Assembly (NCBI RefSeq): GCF_003112675.1
Contig: NZ_BFAY01000011.1
Span: forward strand, 186,001-250,000
Source of the DNA: Leptospira johnsonii
GTDB taxonomy: Bacteria; Spirochaetota; Leptospiria; Leptospirales; Leptospiraceae
Length of the DNA: 64,000 nucleotides
Direction: 5' to 3'
The translations under genes and the position numbers were made by a program. Positions 8,961 through 19,209 of the stretch are shown one piece after another (position 1 is the stretch's first letter; each line of letters opens with the position of its first letter). The notes beneath the pieces are model-generated. The model was not told the origin of the DNA. It did not search any database and saw only the letters and a program-made list of their open reading frames with translations.

Positions 8961-10046
8961 ATGATCTTTCATAGATCTATAGAGTGAAGCAATAGTTACC
9001 TTTAAGATAGCAGCGAGAGGAACTGCCACAAGCATTCCAGCGATCCCGAGTAGACTTCCTCCTACAGTAACAGCACCTACTACAATTACCGGATGTAGAG
9101 AAACTGCATCCGAGATGATGACAGGCTGAACAAAAAAGTTATCCACTGCCTGCGCGATCAGGACCACTACCAAGATCGCAACCATTAGCTCATACATTCC
9201 CATTCCATCGTTGATTCCATTAGGGTTGAATATCCCGGCACCTTGGGTCAGGGTCATAAACAATGGAGGAATCATTCCGATAATAGGTCCTAAATATGGA
9301 ATGGAGTTCGCAATCCCGGCAAATAAAGCAAAGATATAGAAGAATTTTAAACCAATCACATAAAAACCGATCATAGATATGGCTGTGATGATCGCACTTT
9401 GGATTACCAAACTTCTTAAATAATTGGTGATCTGCTCATTGATCTTTGCCGTTACCATTAAGGTCATTTCGAAATATCGATTTGGTACAAGACTTACGAT
9501 ATTCTTATATACTCCGTTCCCATTTAGTAGGAACAAGAAGGCAAACAAAGGTGTAACAACCAGATATCCGATCAGGGTGGGTATTATGGAAACTAACCCG
9601 CTAACCTGAGCGTGGATCAATTCTGCAGCCTGTTTTACTAATTCGTCCGGACGGATCGTGTCTTCCCAACTTGCAGGATAATCGTTGAACCTAAGTTGGA
9701 AACCTACTACCAGGTATTTGAACTTTGCATCGTCCATGTCCTGTTTCCAGTTCTTGATGATTGGCTGCAAAGTAGAAACGATAGGCGGAGCCACTTCTGT
9801 CGCGACTAAATAGATAGGAAGACAGATCAAAAAGATAAGGATCGCAACGGAAAAGATCCTGGGTATTCCCAATGTTTCGAAGTAGTTTATGGTTCCGTTA
9901 AATATATAAAATAATATTAAGGAAAGAGCGATCGGCACGATCAGAAGTTGCAGACCGATGGCAAAAAATACGATGGCCGCTCCGACTAAAAAGAAAAATA
10001 AAAATCGGATTACGTATGTAGAAAGCGGTTTCGTAGGCTCAGGCAT
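8949..10046 (-). CDS. AI-2E family transporter (PerM-like permease)
   Basis: A 365-residue protein with the AI-2E/PerM layout: two or three N-terminal helices, a central amphipathic soluble region (about residues 90-160), and a C-terminal set of helices containing the IPYLGPIIG and QAVDNFFVQPVI segments typical of the family. It is in the inner membrane. Members export diverse small molecules or act as Na+/H+ antiporters; no substrate can be assigned. Its ATG overlaps the end of the cyclic-nucleotide-binding gene by eight bases, placing it last in a minus-strand operon. Confidence 0.88.
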   Translation of the reverse strand: MPEPTKPLSTYVIRFLFFFLVGAAIVFFAIGLQLLIVPIALSLILFYIFNGTINYFETLGIPRIFSVAILIFLICLPIYLVATEVAPPIVSTLQPIIKNWKQDMDDAKFKYLVVGFQLRFNDYPASWEDTIRPDELVKQAAELIHAQVSGLVSIIPTLIGYLVVTPLFAFLFLLNGNGVYKNIVSLVPNRYFEMTLMVTAKINEQITNYLRSLVIQSAIITAISMIGFYVIGLKFFYIFALFAGIANSIPYLGPIIGMIPPLFMTLTQGAGIFNPNGINDGMGMYELMVAILVVVLIAQAVDNFFVQPVIISDAVSLHPVIVVGAVTVGGSLLGIAGMLVAVPLAAILKVTIASLYRSMKDHKLL

Positions 10047-10566
10047 TTTTCTGTTTGCCCTTGTAATAGGCTTTTTCCAATAACTGGTTGGTCTTTTGGA
10101 GTCTTTCTACTACTACTCCTGTAAGACTTAATAGGATCTCTATTCCTATCTTAGGTTTGGTTTCTATAATTTCTTTTAAGTCAGGCTGGAAAAACCCAAG
10201 TAAGGTAGAAGGTTCTTGCGCGATTGCAGTTGCAGTTCTTCTCTCTTCGGAGAATAAGGAAAGTTCTCCAAAGAATGAATGTTGGTCTAAATGAGCCAGA
10301 TCTAATTCTACGCCGTCTCTAATGGAACGAATAGTAACCTTACCGTCGAAGATCATATAAAAGCCTGCTCCGGCTTCTCCCTGTCTGAAAATTTCCTCTC
10401 CCTCGGAATATTGTCGGATATGGACTAATCTTGCGATCTCGTGCAAGGTCCTTCTTTTTAATTTTCCGAATACGGAAGTTTCTCGAAGGAAACGCATGAT
10501 CTCCGGATTGGAGGTCCCCTTTTTCTTTATAATCTTTTTCCAGATCGGGAGTTGTAGAAAATTCAA
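10039..10566 (-). CDS. Cyclic nucleotide-binding domain protein without DNA-binding domain
   Basis: A 175-residue protein that is mostly one cNMP-binding (Crp-like) domain: GEEIFRQGEAGAGFYMIFDG, then a FFGELSLFSEERRTATAIA phosphate-binding cassette. After the domain only a short helix follows; no helix-turn-helix is visible, so it is not a complete Crp/Fnr regulator. The start is a TTG two bases after the lspA stop, with GAGGA 13-17 bases upstream; no ATG fits. It lies between lspA and the AI-2E permease and may gate or modulate the permease through binding of a nucleotide. That role is inferred from position. Confidence 0.82.
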   Translation of the reverse strand: MNFLQLPIWKKIIKKKGTSNPEIMRFLRETSVFGKLKRRTLHEIARLVHIRQYSEGEEIFRQGEAGAGFYMIFDGKVTIRSIRDGVELDLAHLDQHSFFGELSLFSEERRTATAIAQEPSTLLGFFQPDLKEIIETKPKIGIEILLSLTGVVVERLQKTNQLLEKAYYKGKQKNA

Positions 10567-10568
10567 AA

Positions 10569-11126
10569 CTATTTCTTATCCTCTTCGATTTTCATGGTCA
10601 GGATCAGGATCACTAGTCCGACACTCACGCAGGAGTCCGCAAAGTTAAACGCAGGCCATCTATCAATCAAAAGCCAGTTCGGCCAATCGAAGTCTAAGAA
10701 GTCCACCACTCCGATAAATCTTCCTTCGTAACGATTTTCTACAAAGCCGAACTCCGCTCCGATACCAATAATTTTTACAAAAAACTTATCTATAAAATTC
10801 CCGAACGCTCCGGACATTACCAATGCCCAGCCTGCAGGATGTCCCAGATCCGAATTTTTCCAACGATACGCGATCAGCACTAAGATCGCTACAGCAGTCA
10901 GAGCCAAAGATGTCCTTGGAAATCCTTGGAAAAGACCCATCACAAAACCGGTATTGAAGGTCAGGGTTAAACGGAAAAAATCCCCGAGCAATTCGATTGG
11001 GTTATGAGGTCTTAGATATAGTATCGCGATGTATTTGGTAACCAGATCTATAACTGTTCCAACAATTACACTGATGATAAAGATAGGCGGGTATACCTCT
11101 AAGAATTTCTTTTCGAAATATTTCAC
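10569..11126 (-). CDS. lspA: Lipoprotein signal peptidase (signal peptidase II)
   Basis: Inner-membrane aspartyl protease that removes signal peptides from diacylglyceryl-prolipoproteins. Four hydrophobic helices are visible. The two catalytic aspartates are in VVDFLDF (about residue 142) and FNFADS (about 164), and GNFIDK supplies the conserved Asn/Asp. Between GNFIDK and VVDF lies an insertion of about 20 residues that most LspA proteins lack. At 185 residues it is longer than the usual 150-170. It starts at GTG in a GTGA overlap with the kinase gene upstream. It would process the many lipoproteins in this window. Confidence 0.93.
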   Translation of the reverse strand: MKYFEKKFLEVYPPIFIISVIVGTVIDLVTKYIAILYLRPHNPIELLGDFFRLTLTFNTGFVMGLFQGFPRTSLALTAVAILVLIAYRWKNSDLGHPAGWALVMSGAFGNFIDKFFVKIIGIGAEFGFVENRYEGRFIGVVDFLDFDWPNWLLIDRWPAFNFADSCVSVGLVILILTMKIEEDKK

Positions 11127-12826
11127 TGACGATTCCTTTTAGAGCTGAATTTATTTTTGATAACGGATAGAGCAAGGAGGATTCCGAAGAAAACGGATAC
11201 TCCGTAAGCCACCATTGCTTGAGTTTCGATCCCTTTATCCAGTCTATCGGTTCCATAATGGATACCAAAAAGTATAAACGCGGTACTGATGATCTGATGG
11301 CCTAAAGAATACATTCTCTTGGTATGTTGTTCCAGATCAGGAAGTTTATAGGCCTGCTTACCTCGGTTTAAATTTTTAACCGCCTGTAATAATTCTCCAG
11401 GAAGAGAAACTGCCTGGCCCCATAGCCCGCCTTCTTGGACCAGAACCTTCTGCCATTGGTTCTCTCCTTGGAAGACCAGACCCTTGAAAGGTTTTTCTCC
11501 ATAATCCAGAACAGTACGATAAGGATCCAGGGTCGCGGTAATTCCTACAAGAAGTCCTAGAACTCTTTCTAATGGGACAAGAGCAGTCGGCAATTGTATC
11601 ATTCTCAAAAGCCCGCGAAGACTGGAATTGATCTCCTTTAAAAATTTCAGATCTTCAGGTGTATGGATTTGTTCGAATTTGATATTTTGAAAAGAGTCCG
11701 TATCCGATAAAAACTTGGAAAGTTTTTCCATGGAGTAACGTACAACTTCCTCTACCTTATCTCTATCCGCTTTTTTAGAAACGAGTCCCAACTCATCTAA
11801 AGCTTCTACAAGAGCCGGGTAGTCCTTAGTCATTGCGCATAGAATGATCTTTCTAAGTGCAATTGCTTGGCTTGGAGGGATTTCTCCCACCGCTCCGAAA
11901 TCTATAAAACAAAGTTTTTCATCCGGAGTATAGATCATATTTCCAGGATGAGGATCTGCATGATAAAACCTATATTCAAAAATCATAAGAATATAAGCTC
12001 TAATCAAAAGATCTACAGGTCTGGACTTTGCTTGCCCTTTTTTTAATGTGCCGGCCTGAGTGATACGTCTCCCCTCTATAAATTGAGCGGTCAAAACACT
12101 CTTGCCGCTCCATTCAGGGATCAGCTTAGGGAAAACATAATCAGGCTCTTCTGCAAAATATCTGGCCATACGATCCATGGACTCGGCTTCTAAACGTAGA
12201 TCCGTTTCTCTTCCGACTAATTTTGCAATTTCCTTATGAACAATTTTGAAATCGAATCGGACCAAGAATCGGTTGATCCTTTTCAGGAATTTACGAACCG
12301 CCTTTAGATCTTTTTCGATAATATCTTCGATACCTGGATATAAAATTTTAACCGCTACTTTTTCTCCTTTAAAAGTAGCAGAATGAACTTGAGCGATAGA
12401 TGCCGAAGCAAGAGGTGCTTCTGAAATATCAGGAAAAACTTCTGCGATCTCTTTACCGAATTCTTTTTTGAATCTTTCCTTAATTTCAGCGAAAGGATGA
12501 GGAGGAACACGATCCTGCAAGTCTTGCAATGGATCCGTGAAACTTTCAGGAAATAAATGAGAAAGTGACGCGAAATATTGGCCGAGTTTTACGTAAACTC
12601 CCCCCATTTTCAGGAAGAAGTCTCTACACTCCGAACCCAACGATTTATAAAATTCTAATTCTCTTTCTTCTTTTGATTTGGATGAAAGGAATAATCTTAC
12701 AAATTTATAATACCAAAATAGACTGAAGATCTTTTTCCAAAGAAAAAAACTCCCTCTATAGTATCTTCCCCTCGTTGAATAGGAGGGCAATTGATTGGAA
12801 TTTGTGGATGGGGAACTTACCTGCAT
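11123..12826 (-). CDS. ABC1/UbiB-family atypical kinase
   Basis: A 567-residue protein of the ABC1 (ADCK/UbiB) family. The defining features are present: the KxGQ motif (VKLGQ, residues about 79-83), the alanine-rich loop [10 protein letters not shown] (141-150) in place of a glycine-rich loop, the nucleotide-anchoring lysine in VAVK (160), HADPHPGN (289-296) and the metal-binding IDFG (308-311). Two hydrophobic segments at the C-terminus anchor it in the membrane. Members support quinone or isoprenoid-lipid metabolism through ATPase-like activity. With a menaquinone gene at 37726, a quinone role is plausible but unproven. It overlaps lspA by four bases. Confidence 0.9.
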   Translation of the reverse strand: MQVSSPSTNSNQLPSYSTRGRYYRGSFFLWKKIFSLFWYYKFVRLFLSSKSKEERELEFYKSLGSECRDFFLKMGGVYVKLGQYFASLSHLFPESFTDPLQDLQDRVPPHPFAEIKERFKKEFGKEIAEVFPDISEAPLASASIAQVHSATFKGEKVAVKILYPGIEDIIEKDLKAVRKFLKRINRFLVRFDFKIVHKEIAKLVGRETDLRLEAESMDRMARYFAEEPDYVFPKLIPEWSGKSVLTAQFIEGRRITQAGTLKKGQAKSRPVDLLIRAYILMIFEYRFYHADPHPGNMIYTPDEKLCFIDFGAVGEIPPSQAIALRKIILCAMTKDYPALVEALDELGLVSKKADRDKVEEVVRYSMEKLSKFLSDTDSFQNIKFEQIHTPEDLKFLKEINSSLRGLLRMIQLPTALVPLERVLGLLVGITATLDPYRTVLDYGEKPFKGLVFQGENQWQKVLVQEGGLWGQAVSLPGELLQAVKNLNRGKQAYKLPDLEQHTKRMYSLGHQIISTAFILFGIHYGTDRLDKGIETQAMVAYGVSVFFGILLALSVIKNKFSSKRNRQ

Positions 12827-12830
12827 ACGA

Positions 12831-13880
12831 TTAGATTTCCGAAACCGTTGTGATCTCGGCGCCGGTTTTGATCTTATGTAAAAGTTCCATGATGCCTAGA
12901 TTTTCTCCGATATCTCCGGTCATTCTTTCCGATTTTCCCGTAAGAACATTGCGTATCTCTGCATATAAGTTCATAAACGGGTTCGATCCGAGGAATGATT
13001 TTTCGGGAAATGAGACTTCCGTCAAACTATTAAATCCCTTGTATTTCTTAGAAGGTTTGGAAACGAAAAGTCTCATGCCGTCATTGGAAAGAAGGATACG
13101 AGCCTCTTCAGTCATAATATCCATCTCAAATTGGAAATACTTCCTAGCACCTCCCGCTTCCAGAAAGACGGCAGGCCCAGACTTATATTCTAAGAACGCG
13201 AGAGCTCGATCCTCGATGGGAATCCCCTTCCTTCTAGTCAAAGAAGATCGGATCCGATCCGGTTTGCCCAGAAACCAATACACCAAATCCACAGCGTGAG
13301 TTCCGTCATGGAATAATGGCCCTGTCCTTCCTTGGAATGCTCTGCCAGGAGCCAAGGCGGAAGTCAAAACGGAGGCACGGATCGTTCGGATCGGTCCATA
13401 TTTTTGAGAGTCCAGTACCTGCTTGGCCCAGGCATATTTAGGATGATATCTTCTCTCGTGATTGATCCAAATACGGATCCCTTTTTTGCGGGAAATTTTT
13501 TCCAGTTCCTTAGCTTGTAAAAAAGTTTCACAAACCGGCTTTTCGATCAGAAAATTTTTGACACCTTTTTCGATCCATTCCAACGCATTTCGATAATGAT
13601 ATTCCGACGGACTTGCAATGATCGCAAGGTCAGGTTTACCGTTAGAAATAAAATGATGTGGATCGGAGAAGGTAGGATCCTGGGGGAATTTCCACTGCTT
13701 GCGGAACTTCTCCCTTTTATCCGGATGAGGATCAACTCCTCCTAAAAACTCAAAATTCTTTTTACCCCAAGAAGAGAATAGGACCCCGGAATGAGTGCAA
13801 GGCTTGGACCGATATGGATCTTTTTCCAAGGAAGAAGCGATCCTTCCTAAACCGATTAAAACAACCTTGGTTTTTCGCAT
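12831..13880 (-). CDS. Gfo/Idh/MocA family oxidoreductase
   Basis: An NAD(P)-dependent sugar-type dehydrogenase. The N-terminal Rossmann fold begins at once (KVVLIGLGRIAS), LIEKPVC is the conserved EKP motif, and a FHDGTHAVDL segment carries the usual catalytic-region His/Asp. I start at the ATG at 13880, which puts the beta strand of the nucleotide fold at residue 5; a TTG at 13916 would add 12 residues without family support. It ends four bases before the kinase gene and so heads the operon. Its substrate is unknown; a nucleotide-sugar role would fit the nearby glycan genes. Confidence 0.85.
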   Translation of the reverse strand: MRKTKVVLIGLGRIASSLEKDPYRSKPCTHSGVLFSSWGKKNFEFLGGVDPHPDKREKFRKQWKFPQDPTFSDPHHFISNGKPDLAIIASPSEYHYRNALEWIEKGVKNFLIEKPVCETFLQAKELEKISRKKGIRIWINHERRYHPKYAWAKQVLDSQKYGPIRTIRASVLTSALAPGRAFQGRTGPLFHDGTHAVDLVYWFLGKPDRIRSSLTRRKGIPIEDRALAFLEYKSGPAVFLEAGGARKYFQFEMDIMTEEARILLSNDGMRLFVSKPSKKYKGFNSLTEVSFPEKSFLGSNPFMNLYAEIRNVLTGKSERMTGDIGENLGIMELLHKIKTGAEITTVSEI

Positions 13881-13971
13881 CCCGCATACTTGAAAACCCG
13901 GACCGGAAGGTTGCAAGAGGAATTTTTAAAAATAGACTGCGAGTATTTTAGGTAGGAAGATATTGGGTCGC

Positions 13972-15384
13972 ATGAAAGCCCCATTTCAATACGATCCGGA
14001 AACTGTAAGAAGGATATTACAAAGCCCATCCGACTTCTCCTTTCAAAAAGAACCGGAGATCATAAGTATCAGCACTGCATCGGGAATGGTTGAATCAGGA
14101 ACCTTATTCGTACCTTTAAGAGGGAACAGAGACGGTCATGAATTTATCTTGGATGCCTTGGAAAAAGGAGCCTCTTATTTTTTATGCGAGAAGGATCATC
14201 CGATTTTAGAAAGACTCACGCAAGAACAAAGATCTAAAGCGATCCAAGTTAAGGACACATTACTCTCACTCGGAAAACTTGCAACATTTCATAGATCCAG
14301 ATTCAATCCGATCCTAATAGCAGTCACCGGCTCCAGTGGAAAAACCACCACCAAAGAGATCCTATCCTCTTGTCTTTCACCATTGGAAGAAGGTTTGCTG
14401 GTCACTGAAAAAAACTATAATAACGAGATCGGAGTTCCATTCACATTATTCAAGATCAATTCCAAGACTAGATACGTTGTCTGCGAGATGGGAATGAACC
14501 ACGCAGGAGAAATTTCTAGGCTGACCAAAATGGCAAGGCCGGATTATTCACTCATCACAACTATAGGAACGGCACATATAGAATTATTAGGCTCCCGAAA
14601 AGGGATCGCAAAAGCAAAGGCGGAAGTACTGGAAGGAATGCACAAGGGCGGAGTGTTATTCTATCCTGAGACCGGAGAATATAAGAATTTTCTAAAACGA
14701 AGATGTTTACGCTATGGGATCAAATTTAAATCGGTTCCACTCAAAAGAAGAATAGAGATCTTAGAAACAAATCGGGAAGGATTTAAGATCTCCTTCCTAA
14801 ATTATTCCCTAGATTGGAGCCTTCCAGGCATCAAGTTACTCGAAAACCTGGCCTTATGTGTTTCCTTACTGGAAGAGTTAGGAACTCCTACGGATTGGAT
14901 ACAGAATGGGATCCAGAACTTCAGATCCGGGGATAAACGATTGGATTTCCAAGTAGGAAATTATAAAATCCTAAACGATACCTATAATGCAAATAGAGAA
15001 TCCATGTTATCATCTTTAGAAGCATGTTCCCAGATTGCGGGAGAAGAAGGATTTTACGCGGTACTCGGAGACATGAAAGAAGTAGGAAATTTTTCCCGCA
15101 AGTTCCATACCGAGATCGGAAGTTTTGCTGCAGGTTTAAAGAACTGCAAAGGTATCTTTTTATTCGGAACAGAATCTTCGCATGCGCTGAAGAGCTTCCG
15201 AAAAAAAGCGGGTCAGGGACTTCTATCCTTCTCCTTTCCGGGAGACGAAGAAGGACTCAAAAACTTAGTGGATACGATCCGCAAAGAAGTGCCCAAGGGT
15301 TCTTATCTTTTGGCAAAGGCCTCCAGAGGAATGAAATTAGAAAGAGCCGTAGAAGAATTAAATTCGGGAACCAAGAGCTCTTAA
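13972..15384 (+). CDS. murF: UDP-MurNAc-tripeptide--D-alanyl-D-alanine ligase
   Basis: Cytosolic Mur ligase adding D-Ala-D-Ala to UDP-MurNAc-tripeptide, the last soluble step of peptidoglycan precursor synthesis. The ATP loop [11 protein letters not shown] is at about residues 119-129, the NNEIGVP and [10 protein letters not shown] segments follow, and [11 protein letters not shown] marks the C-terminal domain as in MurF. The length of about 470 residues is normal. I use the ATG at 13972; a TTG at 13963 is closer to the AGGAAG at 13954-13959, so the start is not certain. It is separated from the other mur genes by the glycan block. Confidence 0.94.
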   Translation: MKAPFQYDPETVRRILQSPSDFSFQKEPEIISISTASGMVESGTLFVPLRGNRDGHEFILDALEKGASYFLCEKDHPILERLTQEQRSKAIQVKDTLLSLGKLATFHRSRFNPILIAVTGSSGKTTTKEILSSCLSPLEEGLLVTEKNYNNEIGVPFTLFKINSKTRYVVCEMGMNHAGEISRLTKMARPDYSLITTIGTAHIELLGSRKGIAKAKAEVLEGMHKGGVLFYPETGEYKNFLKRRCLRYGIKFKSVPLKRRIEILETNREGFKISFLNYSLDWSLPGIKLLENLALCVSLLEELGTPTDWIQNGIQNFRSGDKRLDFQVGNYKILNDTYNANRESMLSSLEACSQIAGEEGFYAVLGDMKEVGNFSRKFHTEIGSFAAGLKNCKGIFLFGTESSHALKSFRKKAGQGLLSFSFPGDEEGLKNLVDTIRKEVPKGSYLLAKASRGMKLERAVEELNSGTKSS

Positions 15385-15431
15385 GTGTTTTCGGACTTGC
15401 CCGGGAAGCCATCTTAAGGGAATTTGCTAGT

Positions 15432-15920
15432 GTGAAAACGAAAGTCGCCGTTATAATGGGAAGCAGTTCCGATTGGGAAACCATGAAAGAAGCGGTCTCC
15501 ATCCTGAAACAATTCGGGATCGAATGCCATACTGAAATCGTATCCGCGCATCGTTCTCCAGAACTATTATTCGAATTTTCAAAATCCGCAAGATCCAAAG
15601 GTTTCGAGATCATCATCGCAGGTGCAGGAGGAGCGGCCCATCTTCCGGGAATGGTTGCTTCTCTCACTACTCTACCTGTGCTCGGAGTGCCTGTACAAAG
15701 TAAGGCTCTATCTGGGTTAGACAGCTTATTATCCATAGTGCAGATGCCTGGAGGCGTTCCTGTAGGAACACTTGCGATCGGAACTGCGGGTGCAAAGAAC
15801 GCAGGACTACTCGCTGCAAGAATATTGTCCCTACAAGACGAAACATTATCCAAAAAATTGGAACAATACAGAACCGATATTAAAGAAGAAGCATTGTCCA
15901 AAAACAAAGACCTAATATGA
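15432..15920 (+). CDS. purE: N5-carboxyaminoimidazole ribonucleotide mutase
   Basis: Class I PurE of purine biosynthesis, converting N5-CAIR to CAIR. The N-terminus [12 protein letters not shown], the SAHRSPE active-site segment, [11 protein letters not shown] and VPVGTLAIG are all present. The start is the GTG at 15432, with AAGGGAA about 11 bases upstream, giving 162 residues, the normal size; the frame remains open much further upstream into murF, but that extension is not PurE. Its last bases overlap the purK start (ATGA), so the two are translationally coupled. Confidence 0.95.
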   Translation: MKTKVAVIMGSSSDWETMKEAVSILKQFGIECHTEIVSAHRSPELLFEFSKSARSKGFEIIIAGAGGAAHLPGMVASLTTLPVLGVPVQSKALSGLDSLLSIVQMPGGVPVGTLAIGTAGAKNAGLLAARILSLQDETLSKKLEQYRTDIKEEALSKNKDLI

Positions 15921-17038
15921 AAAAAATTCTACTTCCTCCTGCAAGGCTTGGAGTGATGGGATCGGGGCAGCTCGGAAGAATGTTCGCCCAAGAAGCGATC
16001 CGAATGGGTTATCAAGTATCTGTTTATTCTCCGGAAAGAAATAGTCCCGCCTCCTTAGTGGGAGCATCCGAAACAGTCGCCCCTTACGAAGACGAAGAAT
16101 CGCTCCAAAAATTTTTAGAATCTATAGACGCACTTACATTCGAATTCGAGAATATACCCGGGGGAGAATTAAACTTTATCTCTGAATATTCCCAAAAACA
16201 TTCCCTACCCGTTTTCCCAAGTCCGGAAAATATTCGGATCGCACAACATAGGATAAGAGAAAAAACATTATTTTCTAAATTAGGACTTCCTACTGTACCT
16301 TTTTATCCGATCACAGATAAGGCAGAAGCAACAAAGGCTGCGGAGACATCCAAGTTCCCTGCAGTATTAAAAACTGCGTCCTTCGGTTATGACGGAAAAG
16401 GACAGACCAAGTTCAAAACCAAAGAAGAATTCAGAGCGTGGGTAGGCTCCGTAGGACAAGAACCACTCGATCTGATCTTAGAAGAATGGTACGAATTCGA
16501 CAAAGAAGGTTCTGTGATCTTGGCAAGAGACCAAAAGGGAAATATTCTTTGTTATTCGCCTTCGGAGAATATTCATAAAAATCATATCCTGGATACCACC
16601 ATCCATCCTGGAAATTTTTCGGACTCACTCAAAAGACAAATGATAGAATCAGCTAAAATCCTTGCGGAAGGAATAGGTTATGTTGGTGTATTCGGTCTGG
16701 AATTTTTTATCAAAGGCGATAAGATTGTATTAAACGAATTTGCTCCAAGACCACATAACTCAGGTCATTTTTCTCAAAACGGAGCGAATATTTCTCAGTT
16801 CCAACTCCAGCTCCGATGTCTTACGGGACTTACCTTTCCTTCGGAACTTTCTTCTCAACCTTCTTCCATGAAAAATATTTTAGGGCAAGATTATCTTCCC
16901 GACTCAGATCTTTGGGCAAAGTATCTTTCCGATGAAAGATACACCTTACATCTTTACGGCAAGTCAGATCCTAGACAGGATCGTAAAATGGGCCATTGGA
17001 ATTATGTGGGAGAAGGACCGGAGAAGGCCTTCAAGTAA
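15917..17038 (+). CDS. purK: N5-carboxyaminoimidazole ribonucleotide synthase
   Basis: ATP-grasp enzyme making N5-CAIR from AIR, bicarbonate and ATP, acting just before PurE. The N-terminal [12 protein letters not shown], the central ATP-grasp region ([14 protein letters not shown]), and the late [12 protein letters not shown] metal-binding segment identify it. At 373 residues it is the usual size. It overlaps purE by four bases and runs eight bases into the convergent flippase-like gene, so the two mRNAs are complementary at their 3' ends. Confidence 0.96.
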   Translation: MKKILLPPARLGVMGSGQLGRMFAQEAIRMGYQVSVYSPERNSPASLVGASETVAPYEDEESLQKFLESIDALTFEFENIPGGELNFISEYSQKHSLPVFPSPENIRIAQHRIREKTLFSKLGLPTVPFYPITDKAEATKAAETSKFPAVLKTASFGYDGKGQTKFKTKEEFRAWVGSVGQEPLDLILEEWYEFDKEGSVILARDQKGNILCYSPSENIHKNHILDTTIHPGNFSDSLKRQMIESAKILAEGIGYVGVFGLEFFIKGDKIVLNEFAPRPHNSGHFSQNGANISQFQLQLRCLTGLTFPSELSSQPSSMKNILGQDYLPDSDLWAKYLSDERYTLHLYGKSDPRQDRKMGHWNYVGEGPEKAFK

Positions 17039-17969
17039 CTTTTGGTCGATCGAAGAAGGTTTTTAAAACGTAACTGATCAGCCAGAAGGCGAAATCAAGC
17101 ACGATAGACCATAATCTTAAAAGAATTACTGAAACAATTACTATCTCATCAGGTAATATTTTAGATAATAATACCAACTGGATCCCATCCCTTACGCCCA
17201 AACCGCTTGGAACGAAAATCACTACGATCCCTATGACGCCTGCGAGGGTCGTGACACCTGAGACATAGATCAATTCCGTATATTCTAATGCTGGATATAC
17301 TGTTTTTAGAATAAAGAAAAATGGAATACCACTCACTGCGTGAATAAGAGAGAATATAATTCCAACCTGCAAGAGAGTGGACCATCGGAAACGGATACTC
17401 TCGTCCAATTCTTCTTTTTTGTAGATCTTATACGCTTTGCGAAATATAAAATTGAAAACACCGGGATATAAAAAGACCGCAAACCCAATGAGTATTAGTA
17501 GTAAAACATAACGAACCTGAGATTGTAAAAACGGAAGTCTATCGGAAGCAACTATGAATAAAAGTGCTACAACCGCCCCGGTAAAGACCTGAACTGCAGC
17601 TTCCAGAAAGGAAGTAAGTAATAAGACCTTTTTGCTAATTCCTTGCTCTGTTGCAAAGTAAACCTTCCCCGCTATCCATAATACTGAACCGGGAATATAT
17701 CTGCCTAACCAAGACTTGGCGTATACATAATTCAATTGCAGATACGAATTAATCTTTTGTCCGAAGGATTTGATCAAAAAAACCCATGCGAGCGGGCTTA
17801 TAAATCGGATCAGCAAACTGATTGGAACGGATAATAAAATATACAACCAATTAAATTCTATATCGTAAAATCTAGACCATTCAATTTTTCTAAAATAGAA
17901 TGCTAAAAAGGAAAATATAAGTACGTATAATACGATCGAAACGTACGTACTTCTTTTCTTTTTATCCAT
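17031..17969 (-). CDS. Flippase-like membrane protein (LPG synthase TM / UPF0104 family)
   Basis: A 312-residue membrane protein with about eight helices and the family's YAKSWLGRYIPGSVLWIAGKV segment (residues about 83-103). This family includes the membrane part of lysylphosphatidylglycerol synthases and polyisoprenyl-linked sugar transfer factors. It lacks any aminoacyl-transferase domain. At the end of a glycan gene block it may move or help transfer a lipid-linked sugar. It overlaps the pyruvyl transferase gene by eight bases at its start and purK by eight bases at its end. Confidence 0.8.
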   Translation of the reverse strand: MDKKKRSTYVSIVLYVLIFSFLAFYFRKIEWSRFYDIEFNWLYILLSVPISLLIRFISPLAWVFLIKSFGQKINSYLQLNYVYAKSWLGRYIPGSVLWIAGKVYFATEQGISKKVLLLTSFLEAAVQVFTGAVVALLFIVASDRLPFLQSQVRYVLLLILIGFAVFLYPGVFNFIFRKAYKIYKKEELDESIRFRWSTLLQVGIIFSLIHAVSGIPFFFILKTVYPALEYTELIYVSGVTTLAGVIGIVVIFVPSGLGVRDGIQLVLLSKILPDEIVIVSVILLRLWSIVLDFAFWLISYVLKTFFDRPKVT

Positions 17970-19149
17970 TTACTTTCAGAACTGTTTTTGAACTTTTTAA
18001 AACCAGACTTCTTAATTTATTAATCCGAACATTTAAATGTTTCGCAGTTTTGTTTCTATTTGTAAAAGCTTTCTGCAAAACGGCTATCAGTTCTTTTTCG
18101 GTGAAGTTAAAAAGATCCAAATTATATTCGCTCAACTCCAATCTTTCCATAAGATCGACCACCTTCTTTTCGTAAGCGATCGAGACTACAGGAGTCTCCA
18201 TAGAGGAAGAAAGCAAAACGGCATGAAGTCTCATTCCTAATAATATATATGCATTCTTAAAGAGTGCTATTGCTACATCCGGCCTTAATTCTTCGTCGAT
18301 AAAAACTATGTTTTTAGATTTACATTTTCCTAAAATTTCTTTGATCAACGGCAGATCACTATCAGGCCCATAAAAGTGCATTGCCATAAACACAACTTTA
18401 TCCACTTTAGAAGAGATAGCATCGATTGCTTTAGCCAATTTTACAGGAGTGTTTTCGATTACATCGTTGCTCATTTTCTCTTCCAAATAGAGACGTTTCT
18501 GCTCTTTGGATAAGAATCTAGGAGAAACTATTAACTTTTTCTCCTTTAGCTTTAAACCGTTTCTGGTTAAAACTTCTTCTAGCTCATTTTCACTTGAAGG
18601 GGGAGCGAAAAAAGCGGAGTCTGCAGTAAACTCCACAGATTGAACGCCTAATTTTTTCAATTCCTCCAGGGAACCGCTGTCTCTTACACTTTTATATTTG
18701 GCCTTATTCAATACGAAAGGTATATAAAATTTTCCATATCTATTATAGATCTTTTTCACTCCTGCTCCGAACAGGATGAAAGGTTTTCTAAAGATCACAG
18801 GCAAAAAGAAATACAAGGTTCGCACTAAGTGAGAATGATCAAAAATAGGAGTCCCACCACTTATAATTACGAAATCAACATCCCAAAAGGTTTTTAAAAT
18901 TTGAAACCATCGAACCGGGTTGATGATATCCTTCTTTAGCAAAGCCTTCATAGGAGTAACTCCTTTAGTGGCAGTGTAATCTGGATCAGTCGTTAAGGCT
19001 CGGATATAATATTCTTTCCGAGGGTTTGCTTTTTTAATTAATTCTTTGACCCCTAAGAGGATGGCTGAATCACCAATATTACGGCTACCGTACCAACCGC
19101 CCCAAACTAAAAAGGTAAAAATTTTCTTAGGTCTATGTAAATCGCTCAT
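17962..19149 (-). CDS. Polysaccharide pyruvyl transferase family protein
   Basis: A 395-residue protein of the CsaB/WcaK-type pyruvyl transferase family, which adds a ketal-linked pyruvate to sugars of surface polymers using phosphoenolpyruvate. Evidence: the early GSRNIGDSAIL segment (GxxNxGD motif), a long alpha/beta body, and the late RLHAVLLSSSMETPVVSIAYEKKV segment, which is the family's conserved C-terminal signature. There is no signal peptide, so it should act in the cytoplasm on a lipid-linked or nucleotide-linked precursor. The sugar acceptor is unknown. It sits between a glycosyltransferase and the flippase-like gene. Confidence 0.85.
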   Translation of the reverse strand: MSDLHRPKKIFTFLVWGGWYGSRNIGDSAILLGVKELIKKANPRKEYYIRALTTDPDYTATKGVTPMKALLKKDIINPVRWFQILKTFWDVDFVIISGGTPIFDHSHLVRTLYFFLPVIFRKPFILFGAGVKKIYNRYGKFYIPFVLNKAKYKSVRDSGSLEELKKLGVQSVEFTADSAFFAPPSSENELEEVLTRNGLKLKEKKLIVSPRFLSKEQKRLYLEEKMSNDVIENTPVKLAKAIDAISSKVDKVVFMAMHFYGPDSDLPLIKEILGKCKSKNIVFIDEELRPDVAIALFKNAYILLGMRLHAVLLSSSMETPVVSIAYEKKVVDLMERLELSEYNLDLFNFTEKELIAVLQKAFTNRNKTAKHLNVRINKLRSLVLKSSKTVLKVNG

Positions 19150-19209
19150 ATATTTCCGATTATGCTTATTTATAAAAAATGACTCGTTTAAAGATCAGAA
19201 GAAGCTTCT

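Noticed and set aside
15024..15431. A long open extension of purE upstream of 15432
   Set aside because: The extension lies in another frame of murF and does not resemble PurE; the GTG at 15432 gives the normal length.
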